Shown one piece after another: positions 18,994-28,942 of a DNA stretch of 64,000 bases. Source of the DNA: Mycobacterium sp. Z3061 (GTDB lineage Bacteria > Actinomycetota > Actinomycetes > Mycobacteriales > Mycobacteriaceae). Numbering within the stretch: position 1 is the stretch's first letter; the number at the start of each line of letters is the position of its first letter. A program made the translations under genes and the position numbers. The stretch is taken from contig NZ_CP134062.1 of NCBI RefSeq assembly GCF_031583025.1, positions 6,235,234 to 6,299,233 of the forward strand, in the 5' to 3' direction. Below the pieces are notes generated by a model. The model saw only the letters and a list, made by a program, of their open reading frames with translations. It searched no databases and had not been told where the DNA came from.

Positions 18994-19596
18994 TCAATTC
19001 CCTTCTTTCGCGATTCCGCCCAAAACAATGGCGAGATATTTCTGACCCACCTGCTGCGCGGTGAGCGGTCCGCCGGGTTGATACCAGCGCACCGACACCC
19101 ACGTGGTGTCCCGGATGAAGCGATAGACCAGGTCGACGTCCAGGTCGGGCCGGAAGTAGCCCTCCTCGATGCCCTGGTGGAGCAGGTCGACCCACATCTT
19201 GCGCTGCTGCTTGTTGCGCTCGTCAAGGTAGGAAAATCGTGGTTGCGACGAAAGTCGTTGCGCCTCATCCTGATAGATGACGACCTGGGCGTGCCGATGC
19301 TCGATCGCTTCGAACGACGCCATGAACAAGCCCTTGAGTCGTTCCAGTGGGTTGGGTTCGTTGGCGACGATCTCGCGATAGCGTGCGAACAACCAGTCCA
19401 GGAACCCGCGCAGCAGCTCGTCGACCATCTCCTCCTTGGAGGCGAAGTGGTGGTAGAGACTGCCGGACAGGATGCCGGCCCCGTCGGCGATGTCGCGCAC
19501 GGTCGTAGCGCGTAAGCCGCGTTCGGCGAACATCACCGCGGCGAGTCCCAGCAACTCGTCTCGGCGACTGTTAGCCTGGCCGGCCACGCGCTCCAC
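18994..19596 (-). CDS. kstR2: KstR2, TetR-family repressor
   Basis: This 200-residue protein is the same length as Rv3557c. The N-terminal helix-turn-helix is [26 protein letters not shown] (about 33-58), and a ligand-binding TetR domain follows. Known KstR2 binds HIP-CoA and then releases its operators, inducing the genes for the last two rings. An AnCAAGnnCTTGnT box lies 15 bp upstream of the start, consistent with autoregulation. It is transcribed with fadA6. Confidence 0.94.
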   Translation of the reverse strand: MERVAGQANSRRDELLGLAAVMFAERGLRATTVRDIADGAGILSGSLYHHFASKEEMVDELLRGFLDWLFARYREIVANEPNPLERLKGLFMASFEAIEHRHAQVVIYQDEAQRLSSQPRFSYLDERNKQQRKMWVDLLHQGIEEGYFRPDLDVDLVYRFIRDTTWVSVRWYQPGGPLTAQQVGQKYLAIVLGGIAKEGN

Positions 19597-19611
19597 CGGA
19601 ACAGGATATCA

Positions 19612-19625
19612 ACCAAGCGCTTGCT
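19612..19625. promoter_or_regulatory. KstR2 operator at the kstR2 promoter
   Basis: ACCAAGCGCTTGCT matches AnCAAGnnCTTGnT and has a perfect 10-bp palindromic core, CAAGCGCTTG. It is 15 bp upstream of kstR2 and about 135 bp upstream of the divergent PPE gene. Confidence 0.87.
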
Positions 19626-19759
19626 CGGCCAACGGCGGGGTCCGCGACGCGCCCGTCAAATTCATAGAAAACCCCCACGAATCGGCTCCGCAAACCGTTA
19701 GGGTCTGCCGTGACGGGCAGATTCGGCCAACGGGCGGCGGAGTCACTGGGGACGTTGTT

Positions 19760-21400
19760 GTGGTGAATTTTGCGGCGTTACCGCCGGAGATCAACTCTCT
19801 GCAGATGCTGGTCGGCGCGGGTTCTGCGCCCCTGCTGCAAGCCTCTACCGCCTGGTCGGGACTCGCCGACGAATTGAGTTCAGCGGCAGACTCTTTCACT
19901 AAATTGACCGCCAACCTGGCCGGCCAGGCCTGGCAGGGTCCTGCGGCGGAGGCCATGGTGGCCGCTGCGGGTCCATATTCTGCGTTTCTGAAAGTCGCCT
20001 CGGCCAAAGCCCACGGCAAAGCCGCCCAGGCCAAAGTGGTCGCCGGCGAGTTCGAGGCGGCGAGGGCCGCGATCATCCACCCTGAGGCCATCGCGGCGAA
20101 CCGGAGCGCCTTCGTGCAGCTCATTCGCTCGAACCTGCTCGGGCTCAACGCGCCGGCGATCGCGGCCGTGGAAAGCATCTACGACCAGTTCTGGGCAGCC
20201 GACGTCGCCGCGCTGAGCAGCTACCACGCCGGCGCGTCGGCCGCCGCCGCACAGCTGGCGCCGTGGGCGGCCGCGATACCGGGCCTGGAAAACCTGGGTC
20301 TGGGCAACAACGGCACCGGCAACATCGGCAGTGGAAACCTCGGCAACGCCAACATCGGCAACGGGAACACCGGGGATGCCAACTTCGGTGGCGGCAACCG
20401 CGGCAACGCGAATCTGGGCAGCGGAAACGCCGGCAACGGCAACACCGGACTCGGCAACGGTGGCGCGGGCAACATCGGTCTGGGCAATCGTGGGCTGAGC
20501 GCCACTACCGGTAACAACATCGGGATGGGCAACATCGGCATCGGCAATGCCGGCATCGGCAACATCGGCAACGCCAACCAGGGCGGCGGCAACACCGGCA
20601 ACAACAACATCGGCGGCGGCAACACCGGCAACAACAATCTGGGTTTCGGCAACACCGGTAACAACAACATCGGAATCGGCCTCACCGGGGACAATCAGCG
20701 TGGCATCAACCTTGCCGGCCTGCTCAACTCCGGTAGCGGCAACATTGGCATCGGCAACTCGGGCAACAACAACATCGGCTTCTTCAACTCCGGCAACGGC
20801 AACGTCGGCTTCTTCAGTTCCGGCATCAACACCGCCGACCCTGGCGCCCTCAACAGCATCGGTTTCGGCAATGCCGGTGTCGGCAACATCGGCTTCGGCA
20901 ACAACGGAAGCGGCAACTTCGGATTCGGCAACTCTGGCACGTTGAACACCGGCATCGGTAACGCAGGCGGGTACAGCACCGGCTTCGGCAACACGGGTCA
21001 GGTCAACACCGGGTTCGAAAACTCGGGCAACTGGAACACCGGCGCCGAGAACGCGGGGTCCGCCAACACCGGTCTGTGGAATTCCGGCAACCTGAACACC
21101 GGCGCCGGAATCATCACCAATTCCGGTGCTACGAACTCCGGCTTCAACAACACGGGCACTAACGTCTCGGGCTTCAACAACACGGCGGTGGGTGGCGGTC
21201 AGATGTCCGGCTTCTTCAATTCCGTCAGCGGAGGCTCGGCGGCGAACAATCGGGTTTCCGGTTTCTTCAACAACGCCGTCACGGGACCGCTGAACGGTAA
21301 TCCGTCGGGCGTCCTGGCCGGCTTCACCTCCGGCTTCTTCAACATGGGCACCGGGCTGGCCGGATTCTTCAGCATCACGCAACTGCTAAAGAACATTTAA
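19760..21400 (+). CDS. PPE-MPTR family protein 1
   Basis: This PPE protein is about 546 residues long. I took the GTG at 19760 (the next codon, GTG 19763, is equally possible) because it precedes the canonical [15 protein letters not shown] and has GGGGA upstream; the frame stays open much further upstream, but that part is not PPE-like. The PPE domain (about 1-180) includes the WxG motif in [11 protein letters not shown]. The rest is MPTR pentapeptides (NxGxGN type), ending with SGFFNMG...[15 protein letters not shown] proteins with MPTR repeats are usually exported by ESX-5. It is in the place of PPE64 (Rv3558), divergent from kstR2. No PE partner is adjacent. Confidence 0.88.
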   Translation: MVNFAALPPEINSLQMLVGAGSAPLLQASTAWSGLADELSSAADSFTKLTANLAGQAWQGPAAEAMVAAAGPYSAFLKVASAKAHGKAAQAKVVAGEFEAARAAIIHPEAIAANRSAFVQLIRSNLLGLNAPAIAAVESIYDQFWAADVAALSSYHAGASAAAAQLAPWAAAIPGLENLGLGNNGTGNIGSGNLGNANIGNGNTGDANFGGGNRGNANLGSGNAGNGNTGLGNGGAGNIGLGNRGLSATTGNNIGMGNIGIGNAGIGNIGNANQGGGNTGNNNIGGGNTGNNNLGFGNTGNNNIGIGLTGDNQRGINLAGLLNSGSGNIGIGNSGNNNIGFFNSGNGNVGFFSSGINTADPGALNSIGFGNAGVGNIGFGNNGSGNFGFGNSGTLNTGIGNAGGYSTGFGNTGQVNTGFENSGNWNTGAENAGSANTGLWNSGNLNTGAGIITNSGATNSGFNNTGTNVSGFNNTAVGGGQMSGFFNSVSGGSAANNRVSGFFNNAVTGPLNGNPSGVLAGFTSGFFNMGTGLAGFFSITQLLKNI

Positions 21401-21629
21401 ATTCATTTTCGCCCGGTGCCCCGCGGGCCATCGGACAAGATCAATTGTGCCGAGCCTGACGGTGGTCAGCAGCAACCGCGAGCCGCCGGTTAAAGCCGCG
21501 GAACGCACTCTCCATCTAGAAATTGCGGGACTTTCAGCAAAACGACACATGTTCAACAGCGGAGTCGTATCGTCTGTCGCGTCGGGTAAGGCACCGTCAT
21601 ATATGACGGGGTTAACGGAGGTCAGCGCT

Positions 21630-23348
21630 GTGAACTTTTCGGTCCTTCCACCAGAGATCAACTCTTTGCGGATGTTCCTCGGCGCTGGGTCAGCGCCCAT
21701 GCTCGAAGCCTCGGCGGCGTGGTCGGGTCTGGCCGAAGAACTGGGATCCGCGGCCGACTCGTTTTCCTCGGTGACCGCCGGGCTGACCAGCCAGGCCTGG
21801 CAAGGCCCGGCAGCGGCGGCGATGACCAAAGCAGCCGCCCCTTACTCCACATTCCTGCGGGCCGCTTCCAGTCGCGCCCTCACCGCCTCCGTCGGCGCCA
21901 AAGAGATCGCCAGCATTTACGAGGCGTGCAAGTCCGCCATCGTCCATCCCGAGGTCATCGCGGCCAACCGGAAAGCCTTCGTCCAAGCGGTCCGCACCAA
22001 CGTCTTTGGATTCAATGCACCGTTCATCGCCGCTGCCGAAGCTGCCTATGAGGAATTCTGGGCCACCGATGTCGCCGCAATGGTCGGCTACCACGGCGGA
22101 GCTTCAACAGTGGCCGCGCAACTGTCGTCCTGGCAGCAGACGCTGAAGGGCCTGCCCGGTATCGGACAGCTGTTGGGCGGCACCCCGGGCGCAGCGACAG
22201 CCGCCCCGGGGGACCCGAACATCGGCATCGGCAATAAGGGCGGCGGCCTCAACGTCGGCAACGGCAACACCGGCAACAACAACATCGGTAATGGAAACAA
22301 GGGCAATCTGAACTTCGGTGGCGGAAACACCGGCAACTCCAACATCGGCAGCGGCAACAGAGGCTTCAATTCCGGGGGAGCGGGAAACAACAACTGGGGC
22401 TTCGGGAACTTCGGTAACGACAACATCGGCTTCGGAAACCGCGGCAACACCGCCAGCAGCTCCAACCCTGGCGCTAACTTCGGCATAGGAAACTTCGGCA
22501 ACGGGAACTTCGGTCTCGGCAACCGTGGCGACCTCAATGTCGGCGGTGGCAATACCGGGAATGGCAATGTCGGGTTCGGGCTCACCGGGAACAAGTTGGT
22601 CGGTGTCGGCGGGGCTTACTTCGACTCGATCAACGGAACCTTCCACTTCGACGGCTTGAACTCCGGCACCGGCAACATCGGTTTGTTCAACTCTGGTACC
22701 AACAACATCGGTTTCTTTAATTCGGGCGACGGGAATGTCGGCCTCTTCAGTTCTGGCTTCCACGCGGCGTCCGATCCTAGCTTCGGCAAGATTCAAAGCC
22801 TGGGCATCGGTAACTCAGGCTTCGGCAACATCGGCATCGGAAACACCGGCAGCGGAAACTTCGGCTTGGCGAACTCGGGTCAACTCAACACCGGCTTCGG
22901 CAACTCGGGCGGCGAGAATACTGGTTTCGGCAACTCGGGCAGCCTGAACACGGGTTGGAACAACTCGGGCAGTTTCAACACGCTGGACGGGAACTCGGGC
23001 AACACAAACACCGGACTCTGGAATTCAGGCAACTTCAACACCGGGGTAGGGTCGAGTACGGACGTTGCGGCTACTACGTCGGGCTTCGGCAACACAGGCA
23101 CTAACGTCTCCGGCTTCAACAACACGCCTACGGGGCCGAACGCGGGCAACGTATCCGGGTTCTTCAACAAGGCCAGTGGTGGAAGTCTCTCGAACGGCAG
23201 CATTTCGGGATTGTTCAACACGGGCGTCACGGGTCCCCTTCCGCCGTTCCCGAGCGGGTTCATCAGCGGGGCCAACAGTGGCTTCTTCAACTCAGGCACT
23301 GCGGTCGCGGGCTTCTTCAGCCTCACCCAGCTGCTGAAGAACCTGTAA
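21630..23348 (+). CDS. PPE-MPTR family protein 2
   Basis: This PPE protein has 572 residues from the GTG at 21630, chosen for the GGAGG 8 nt upstream and the start [16 protein letters not shown]. The PPE domain has [12 protein letters not shown]; the MPTR region runs from about residue 190. Its tail [23 protein letters not shown] is nearly the same as that of PPE 1, evidence of tandem duplication. A strong terminator follows at 23372-23410. The 229-bp gap before it (21401-21629) shows no gene. Confidence 0.88.
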   Translation: MNFSVLPPEINSLRMFLGAGSAPMLEASAAWSGLAEELGSAADSFSSVTAGLTSQAWQGPAAAAMTKAAAPYSTFLRAASSRALTASVGAKEIASIYEACKSAIVHPEVIAANRKAFVQAVRTNVFGFNAPFIAAAEAAYEEFWATDVAAMVGYHGGASTVAAQLSSWQQTLKGLPGIGQLLGGTPGAATAAPGDPNIGIGNKGGGLNVGNGNTGNNNIGNGNKGNLNFGGGNTGNSNIGSGNRGFNSGGAGNNNWGFGNFGNDNIGFGNRGNTASSSNPGANFGIGNFGNGNFGLGNRGDLNVGGGNTGNGNVGFGLTGNKLVGVGGAYFDSINGTFHFDGLNSGTGNIGLFNSGTNNIGFFNSGDGNVGLFSSGFHAASDPSFGKIQSLGIGNSGFGNIGIGNTGSGNFGLANSGQLNTGFGNSGGENTGFGNSGSLNTGWNNSGSFNTLDGNSGNTNTGLWNSGNFNTGVGSSTDVAATTSGFGNTGTNVSGFNNTPTGPNAGNVSGFFNKASGGSLSNGSISGLFNTGVTGPLPPFPSGFISGANSGFFNSGTAVAGFFSLTQLLKNL

Positions 23349-23371
23349 CACAGTCGCGTACCGAACGGCTG

Positions 23372-23412
23372 AGAATGCTCGCCGAGGCACCCCGCCTTGG
23401 CGAGCATTCTTT
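23372..23412 (+). terminator. Terminator hairpin after PPE 2
   Basis: A perfect 12-bp stem (AGAATGCTCGCC at 23372-23383, GGCGAGCATTCT at 23399-23410) with a 15-nt loop is followed by two T residues only. It is 23 bp after the PPE 2 stop. Confidence 0.75.
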
Positions 23413-23442
23413 GGTGACGCTGTAGGCAGCCGCGGCTTTGCA

Positions 23443-23740
23443 ATGGGCTGACTGACGAACTGACCACAGCTGCAGCATCTTTCACCTCGGTGACAGCAGG
23501 ACTGACGGGACAGGCATGGCAGGGGGCAACGGCAATTCGGGCCTTGCCAACACCGGTTTCTGGAACTCGGGCAGCGTCTTTAACACCGCCAGCGGCGGCT
23601 CGGCCCTCAACGGCTACAGCTCCGGCTTCTCCAACACCGGCGTCCCTCGCACCGGCTACCTGTCGTAAGTGGCCGGGCTGAACTCCGGTCTGTTCAATCG
23701 GGGCTGCGGAATCTCCGGAATCTTCAACCTAACCGGCCCT
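23443..23740 (+). pseudogene. PPE-MPTR remnant with internal deletion
   Basis: From 23443, GLTDELTTAAASFTSVTAGL and TGQAWQG are a recognisable middle part of a PPE domain without its N-terminus. Around 23523 the reading frame shifts and the sequence turns straight into MPTR and tail-like text (NGNSGLANTGFWNSG, then an in-frame stop at 23667-23669). After the stop the same frame continues with AGLNSGLFNRGCGISGIFNL, the family's C-terminal motif. It has therefore lost the start, most of the PPE domain and most of the repeats, and carries one frameshift and one stop. It is the remains of a fourth tandem copy. Confidence 0.82.
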
Positions 23741-23902
23741 GACCCGTACGCCTGCACCCCCCGTCACCTGCGCGAATTAATTAGCCAACATAAACTTTTG
23801 CGAAATGCCATGTGGCGTAGCCAAAGTGGCCGTAGTGTCAGCTGAGGTTTACACGACGGTGGTCATGGGGGTCCGCCGCGTATCAGCTGGGGGGCTAAAA
23901 GC

Positions 23903-25549
23903 GTGTCGAACTTTGCGGTGTTGCCGCCTGAGGTCAATTCGTTGCGGATGTTCATCGGCGCGGGCTCGGCGCCGATGATCGAGGCGGCAACAGCCTGGGC
24001 CGGTCTGGCCGACGAATTGTCCACCGCCGCGGAGTCGTTCTCAACGGTCACCTCCGGACTTACCGGCCAAGCCTGGCAAGGCCCGGCCGCGGCGGCGATG
24101 GCAGCGACTGCGGCGCCGTACGCCGGCTTTCTCAATGCCGCGGCGGCCAAGGCACTGCTCGCGTCCGGTCAAGCCAAAGCGGTGGCAAGCACTTTCGAAA
24201 CCGCGCGCGCGGCCACGGTCCATCCGCTTGCGGTCGAGGCAAATCGCAATGCATTCGTTCAACTGGTGCGCTCGAACTTCCTGGGACTCAACGCGCCGGC
24301 GATCGCGGCGGCCGAGAGCGTCTACGAAGAGATGTGGGCCGCAGACGTCTCGGCGATGTCGGGCTACTACACCGGCGCGTCGGCGGCGATCACCGACCTG
24401 ATCCCGATTCCCGCTGGGCTGCAACAAATCATCAATACACTGCCCAACCTGGGCCTCGGTAACCTGGGCAACGCCAACATCGGTGGCGGCAACGTCGGTG
24501 GCGGCAATGTCGGCAACGGGAACCTCGGCAGCTCAAACCTGGGCGGCGGCAACAACGGCAGCAAGAACATCGGCAGCGGCAACGTCGGCGACGGCAACAT
24601 CGGTGGCGGCAACTTCGGCCAGAACAACATCGGCTTCGGAAACAGCGGGCTGGGCAACGGTTTTCGGTTCGCCGGCGACGGTGACCACAACGTCGGTTTC
24701 GGCAATAGCGGCAACCACAACTTCGGGCTGGGGAACAGTGGCGACCGAAATGTGGGCGGCGGCAACACCGGCAACCACAACATCGGCTTCGGCCTCACCG
24801 GCGACAACCTGGTCGGTCTCGGCAACATCTACCTCGACCGGTCGACCGGCCAGTTTGTGTTCAACGGCCTGAACTCCGGCAGCGGCAACATCGGCCTGTT
24901 CAACTCCGGCAACAACAACATCGGCTTCTTCAACTCCGGCGACGGCAACGTCGGCCTCTTCAGTTCCGGCTCAAACGCATTCGCGCCGGGCAGCCTGAAC
25001 AACATCGGCCTGGGCAACTCCGGCACCGGCAACCTCGGACTGGCCAACGCCGCTTACGGCAACACCGGATTCGGCAACGGCGGCAGCGTCAACACCGGCT
25101 TCGCCAACGGGGGCAGCGTCAACACCGGCTTCGGCAACGCGGGCAGCTGGAACACCGGCTGGGACAATGCCGGCCTGGCGAACACCGGAACCGGGAACTC
25201 GGGTGACGTCAACACCGGGCTGTGGAACTCGGGCGACGCGAACACCTGGGTGGGCGCGACCACCGACAGCGGCGCCACCAATTCCGGTTTCCTGACCGCG
25301 GGCGAGGGCACATCGGGATTCTTCAACTTCGCCAGTGGCCCAGCAAGCGGCTTCCTCTCCGGGATCGGGAATATCGCCGGCGGCGCACCCGATGTGAACG
25401 GCAGGGGCTCGGGCTTCTTCAACTTCGGCCTCCCGACCCCGGTGAGCACCGATCCCCTCGACGGCGTATCAGCCGGCTTCAACTCCGGACTGCTCAACTT
25501 CGGTTCGCAGTTGTCCGGGATCTTCAGCCTCGGCCGCCTGCTGGGCTAG
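23903..25549 (+). CDS. PPE-MPTR family protein 3
   Basis: This 548-residue PPE protein has a GTG start at 23903 giving [21 protein letters not shown]. The PPE domain (about 1-180) has [16 protein letters not shown] pentapeptides run from about residue 185, with the divergent tail [25 protein letters not shown]. The region between the remnant and this gene (23741-23902) shows nothing further. It is followed by a copy of the 54-nt inverted repeat. Confidence 0.88.
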   Translation: MSNFAVLPPEVNSLRMFIGAGSAPMIEAATAWAGLADELSTAAESFSTVTSGLTGQAWQGPAAAAMAATAAPYAGFLNAAAAKALLASGQAKAVASTFETARAATVHPLAVEANRNAFVQLVRSNFLGLNAPAIAAAESVYEEMWAADVSAMSGYYTGASAAITDLIPIPAGLQQIINTLPNLGLGNLGNANIGGGNVGGGNVGNGNLGSSNLGGGNNGSKNIGSGNVGDGNIGGGNFGQNNIGFGNSGLGNGFRFAGDGDHNVGFGNSGNHNFGLGNSGDRNVGGGNTGNHNIGFGLTGDNLVGLGNIYLDRSTGQFVFNGLNSGSGNIGLFNSGNNNIGFFNSGDGNVGLFSSGSNAFAPGSLNNIGLGNSGTGNLGLANAAYGNTGFGNGGSVNTGFANGGSVNTGFGNAGSWNTGWDNAGLANTGTGNSGDVNTGLWNSGDANTWVGATTDSGATNSGFLTAGEGTSGFFNFASGPASGFLSGIGNIAGGAPDVNGRGSGFFNFGLPTPVSTDPLDGVSAGFNSGLLNFGSQLSGIFSLGRLLG

Positions 25550-25563
25550 CCTCCCGGCGCGCC

Positions 25564-25617
25564 GAGAGTGAAATCCAGTACATGACAGGCCGATTGGCCG
25601 TCGTGCCGTTCACACTC
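25564..25617. repeat. 54-nt inverted repeat, copy D (degenerate)
   Basis: It has the same length and same termini (GAGAGTGAAA to TTCACACTC) as the copies near fadA6, but the inner arms pair poorly. It lies in the short gap between PPE 3 and a convergent membrane-protein gene, where no DUF559 gene is present. Confidence 0.65.
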
Positions 25618-25633
25618 GGCACCCCGAAACGGC

Positions 25634-26818
25634 TCAGCGCACGGAGACTTGCGGCGGGTCCTGCGCGACATCGGATTTGACGCTCATGAAGCTCCGGACG
25701 ACTCCGGTCTTGTCGCCACCCGATTTGGTCCTGGCCGTCAGCGGGAACAGCACGTCGCCGCTGTAACGCGCCTCGAGGTGGTAGGGATCGAAGAAGCTGA
25801 GCTTGAGCGCGCTGGTGTCCGGCGGTCCCCAGGTGACGGTGCCGTCCACGATGTCTGGATCGCGGGCACGCTGAGGGCAGTTGGGCGGCGCCAATTGCGT
25901 GGACTTCGTGCAGTCGGACAGGGCCGCAGTGATTGCCGACATCGTCGCCGACTGCCCTGCGTCGCTCAGGGCGAAGTCGAAGTCGTTGAAATAGCCGCCC
26001 GTCGCCGAGAGCCCGTCGAGTAGATACGGCTTCTTCTGCTTGACAGCAAGATTCGCGTTGTTGCTCGACGCGTCGATGTAGCCCGGGAACACATAAACCG
26101 GGGCGGTGCCGACGGGACTGCCGAAGAAGAGCAAGGTCTTGAGCGCGTCATTGTCGACGGTGCCGAGCGGTTCGATCTTGGTCGCCGCGTGCTCGAGCTT
26201 CCATGACTTGCCGGACTTCTTGACCGACATCGTGACGTCGGAGGTGTTCTCCCCGAATTTCGCCACGACGTGCACCCGGGCGAATCCCAGGCTGTGCTCG
26301 GAGTCGTCGCTGAGTATCTTGACGCCGCTGATGGGCCAGCGCGCAATCTGCTTCTTCAGGATGGCGTCGGTCAGGAATTGGTCGGATCCCGGTTGGTCGC
26401 TGCTGTAGCTCAACGCCGCGGCGGCGTCTCCCCGCGCCAGCGCGTCCAGGTACCCCTTCACTGCATCACCGGCTTTACCCGATCCACTGTCGCCGGTCGA
26501 CGCCAGCGACACGACGAGCACCACTGCGAGGATCACCGCCGCAGCAGCACACAGGGCGATGATGAGCGGCTTGCGGTTCCGCCCAGGCGCAGGACCGAAC
26601 TGACCAGGCATCGGAGGGCCCACCGGCCACGCGTGCTGACCCGGCGGAGGCGGGGGACCCGGCGGGAACATCGGTCCCGGAGGCGATGCCGGCCCCGGAG
26701 GGGCAGGCCACGCCGGCGGGATCGGCGCAGGGTTGGGAGGCAGCCAGGCAGCCTGGGTCGCGCCGTCTGCGGGATTCGGCGGATGTTCCCATGGTCCCGG
26801 ATCCGGCCTGTAGGTCAC
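25634..26818 (-). CDS. Proline-rich single-pass membrane protein, unknown function
   Basis: This 394-residue protein has an N-terminal cytoplasmic stretch of about 85 residues rich in proline and glycine. One transmembrane helix follows (about 90-110, PLIIALCAAAAVILAVVLVVSLA), then an extracytoplasmic part with a DUF4878-like helical start (SGKAGDAVKGYLDALARGDAAAALSY). The C-terminal half is not recognised. The GTG at 26818 is the only good start. Such proteins are common in mycobacteria as possible cell-envelope factors. It is not part of the ipdF operon, since a terminator separates them. Confidence 0.75.
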   Translation of the reverse strand: MTYRPDPGPWEHPPNPADGATQAAWLPPNPAPIPPAWPAPPGPASPPGPMFPPGPPPPPGQHAWPVGPPMPGQFGPAPGRNRKPLIIALCAAAAVILAVVLVVSLASTGDSGSGKAGDAVKGYLDALARGDAAAALSYSSDQPGSDQFLTDAILKKQIARWPISGVKILSDDSEHSLGFARVHVVAKFGENTSDVTMSVKKSGKSWKLEHAATKIEPLGTVDNDALKTLLFFGSPVGTAPVYVFPGYIDASSNNANLAVKQKKPYLLDGLSATGGYFNDFDFALSDAGQSATMSAITAALSDCTKSTQLAPPNCPQRARDPDIVDGTVTWGPPDTSALKLSFFDPYHLEARYSGDVLFPLTARTKSGGDKTGVVRSFMSVKSDVAQDPPQVSVR

Positions 26819-26928
26819 TGAACGACCCCTACCAGCAATGAGATTCTGCGCATCAATTCCCCCGGGTGTGAACGGCGTCGACCAGACAGGGCACCGTGTG
26901 AACTGGCTCTTAGTCTAAGACGCACTCA

Positions 26929-26957
26929 AGGGTTAAAAATGCGCGGATTTTCCGCGC
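26929..26957 (-). terminator. Rho-independent terminator of the fadE30-ipdF operon
   Basis: On the minus strand a perfect 7-bp stem (GCGCGGA/TCCGCGC, 26941-26957) is followed by a run ATTTTTAA. It lies 6 bp past the ipdF stop, a textbook terminator that is uncommon in this genome. Confidence 0.85.
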
Positions 26958-26962
26958 CCAGC

Positions 26963-27751
26963 TCAGGCGTGCTGATTGGAAACCGAAATCACTTCGCCGG
27001 TCAGATAACTCGAGTAATCGCTAGCCAGGAAGGCGATCGTGGCGGCCACTTCCCACGGTTCGGCGGCACGCCCGAACGCTTCCTGAGCCTCCAGCCGATC
27101 CAACAGCTCGGCTGAGGTGGTCTTGTCCAGAAACTTGTGCCTGGCGAGACTGGGCGACACCGCATTGATCCGCACCCCGTACTCAGCGGCTTCGATTGCG
27201 CTGCAACGGGTTAAAGCCATGACGCCGGCTTTGGCGGCAGCATAGTGCGACTGTGAGTGCTGGGCGCGCCAGCCCAGCACGCTGGCATTGTTGACGATCA
27301 CACCACCGTGCGGCGCGTCGCGGAAGTACCGCAATGCCGCTCGGGTGGCCCGGAACACCGACGTCAGCGAGACGTCCAGCACGCGGTCCCACTCCTCGTC
27401 GGTCATGTCCGCCACCGGCGTCTGCCCGCCCAGCCCGGCGTTGTTGACCAGCACATCGAGCCGGCCGAACCGCGCCGTGCACGACGCGATCAGCGCGTCG
27501 ACCTGGGCGGTGGACGTCACATCGCACACCACGTGCTCCACCCGGCCCAAGCCCAGAGCGGCCAATTCCGCGGCGGTCTCCCCCAGCCTGCGCTCGTGGT
27601 GATCGGAGACCAGCACATCGGCACCCTCCGCCAGCGCCCGGCGCGCCGTGGCCGAGCCGATACCGGTGCCCGCGGCAGCGGTCACCACCACCACTTTGCC
27701 CTGCAGAAGCCCGTGTCCCGCAATCTCTTCCGGGACTTCCGACAAGCTCAC
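26963..27751 (-). CDS. ipdF: IpdF, SDR-type hydroxysteroid-degradation dehydrogenase
   Basis: This 262-residue SDR is the same length as Rv3559c. It has the cofactor motif TAAAGTGIGSA, NNAGLGG and the active site SHYAAAKAG. Known IpdF oxidises the 5-hydroxy group of the HIP-CoA-derived intermediate to the 5-oxo form. I chose the GTG at 27751 because it overlaps the fadE30 stop (GTGA) and gives MSLSEVPEEIAGHG. It is the second gene of the leftward fadE30-ipdF operon. Confidence 0.92.
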   Translation of the reverse strand: MSLSEVPEEIAGHGLLQGKVVVVTAAAGTGIGSATARRALAEGADVLVSDHHERRLGETAAELAALGLGRVEHVVCDVTSTAQVDALIASCTARFGRLDVLVNNAGLGGQTPVADMTDEEWDRVLDVSLTSVFRATRAALRYFRDAPHGGVIVNNASVLGWRAQHSQSHYAAAKAGVMALTRCSAIEAAEYGVRINAVSPSLARHKFLDKTTSAELLDRLEAQEAFGRAAEPWEVAATIAFLASDYSSYLTGEVISVSNQHA

Positions 27752-28896
27752 CCTTTGACCTCCCTCGGCAGACCGAGCACCCGCTCGGCAATGATGTTGC
27801 GCTGAATCTCGTTGGATCCGCCGTAGATGGTGTCGGCGCGAGTGAACAGAAAAAGCCGCTGCCATTCGTCGAACTCGCCGTCGTCCAGCGTCAGCCCGGG
27901 CTTGCCGATCACGTCCATCGCGAGCTCGCCCAGCGAGCGATGCCAATTGGCCCACAACAACTTCGACACGTTGTCCTGACCGGGTCGCTCGACATCCATA
28001 GTGGCCAGGGCGTACGACCGCATGGCACGCAAACCCGCCCAGGCCCGGGTCAGCCGCTCCCGGATGAACGGATCGTCGGCGGCGCCGGTGCGCTGGGCGA
28101 GCGCGGCCAGATTGGAAAGCTCACGGGCATAGACGATCTGCTGGCCCAGCGTCGAGACACCGCGCTCGAAGGTCAGCGTCCCCATCGCGACCCGCCATCC
28201 GTCGCCCGGCTGGCCGACCACCAGCGACGCGTCGGTGCGGGCGTCGTCGAAGAACACCTCGTTGAACTCGGCGGTACCGGTGATCTGAATGATCGGCCGC
28301 ACCTGAACACCGGGTTGATCCAGCGGCACAAGAAGATAGGACAGCCCCGCGTGCCGCTTGGAACCCTTCTCGGTGCGCGCGACCACGAAACACCACTGGG
28401 ACAGGTGCGCCAGCGACGTCCAGACCTTCTGGCCGTTGATCACCCACTGGTCGCCGTCGAGTTCGGCGGTGGTCGAGACGTTGGCCAGGTCACTGCCGGC
28501 GCCGGGCTCGGAGTATCCCTGACACCACAGCTCAGTCACGTCGAGGATGCTCGGCAGGAAGCGCTGCTGCTGCTCGGGGGTCCCGTAAGCGATCAGCGTC
28601 GGGCCGAGCAACTCCTCACCGAAGTGGTTGACCTTGTCCGGGGCATTGGCGAGGGCGTATTCCTCGTAGAACGCGACCCGGTGTGCGGTCGAAAGCCCGC
28701 GGCCGCCGTGCTCTACCGGCCATCCCAGGCAGGTGAGCCCCGCCTTCGCCAGGTGCTGGTTCCACGCGCGGCGTTCTTCGAACGCTTCGTGTTCCCGCCC
28801 CGGCCCACCGAGACCCTTCAATGCCGCGAATTCGCCGACCAGATTGTCGGCCAGCCACTGGCGGACCTCCGCCCGGAACTCTTCGACGTCCTGCAT
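27748..28896 (-). CDS. fadE30: FadE30, acyl-CoA dehydrogenase for HIP-CoA
   Basis: This 382-residue enzyme (385 aa in Rv3560c) has the flavin motif WCQGYSEPGAGSDLANVSTTAEL and the C-terminal RADTIYGGSNEIQRNIIAERVLGLPRE. Known FadE30 performs the first dehydrogenation of 5-OH-HIP-CoA produced by FadD3. It is divergent from fadD3 across a 46-bp gap that holds a KstR2 box. Confidence 0.92.
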   Translation of the reverse strand: MQDVEEFRAEVRQWLADNLVGEFAALKGLGGPGREHEAFEERRAWNQHLAKAGLTCLGWPVEHGGRGLSTAHRVAFYEEYALANAPDKVNHFGEELLGPTLIAYGTPEQQQRFLPSILDVTELWCQGYSEPGAGSDLANVSTTAELDGDQWVINGQKVWTSLAHLSQWCFVVARTEKGSKRHAGLSYLLVPLDQPGVQVRPIIQITGTAEFNEVFFDDARTDASLVVGQPGDGWRVAMGTLTFERGVSTLGQQIVYARELSNLAALAQRTGAADDPFIRERLTRAWAGLRAMRSYALATMDVERPGQDNVSKLLWANWHRSLGELAMDVIGKPGLTLDDGEFDEWQRLFLFTRADTIYGGSNEIQRNIIAERVLGLPREVKG

Positions 28897-28912
28897 CCCT
28901 GTAGGCTAACCT

Positions 28913-28926
28913 ACCAAGCACTTGCT
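28913..28926. promoter_or_regulatory. KstR2 operator between fadE30 and fadD3
   Basis: ACCAAGCACTTGCT matches AnCAAGnnCTTGnT fully. It lies 17 bp from each start codon, so it controls both genes. Confidence 0.88.
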
Positions 28927-28942
28927 TTGTTAGGAGCCTCCG

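Noticed and set aside
20280..21120. Short tandem repeats that could suggest a CRISPR array
   Set aside because: The repeats are in-frame pentapeptide codons of an MPTR protein without spacers of constant length; no cas genes are present.
19880..21382. 500-residue open frame antisense to PPE 1, and similar long antisense frames over the other PPE genes
   Set aside because: They consist of MPTR codons read backwards (repeated Val-Ala-Asp or Leu-Pro units), have no ribosome-binding site and no recognisable domain.
23490..23681. Short open frame within the PPE remnant as an independent gene
   Set aside because: It joins a PPE-domain fragment to out-of-frame MPTR codons and is explained by the frameshift in the pseudogene.
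26859..26892. Two GTGTGAAC motifs as another copy of the 54-nt inverted repeat
   Set aside because: They are in direct, not inverted, orientation and no matching arm is found.
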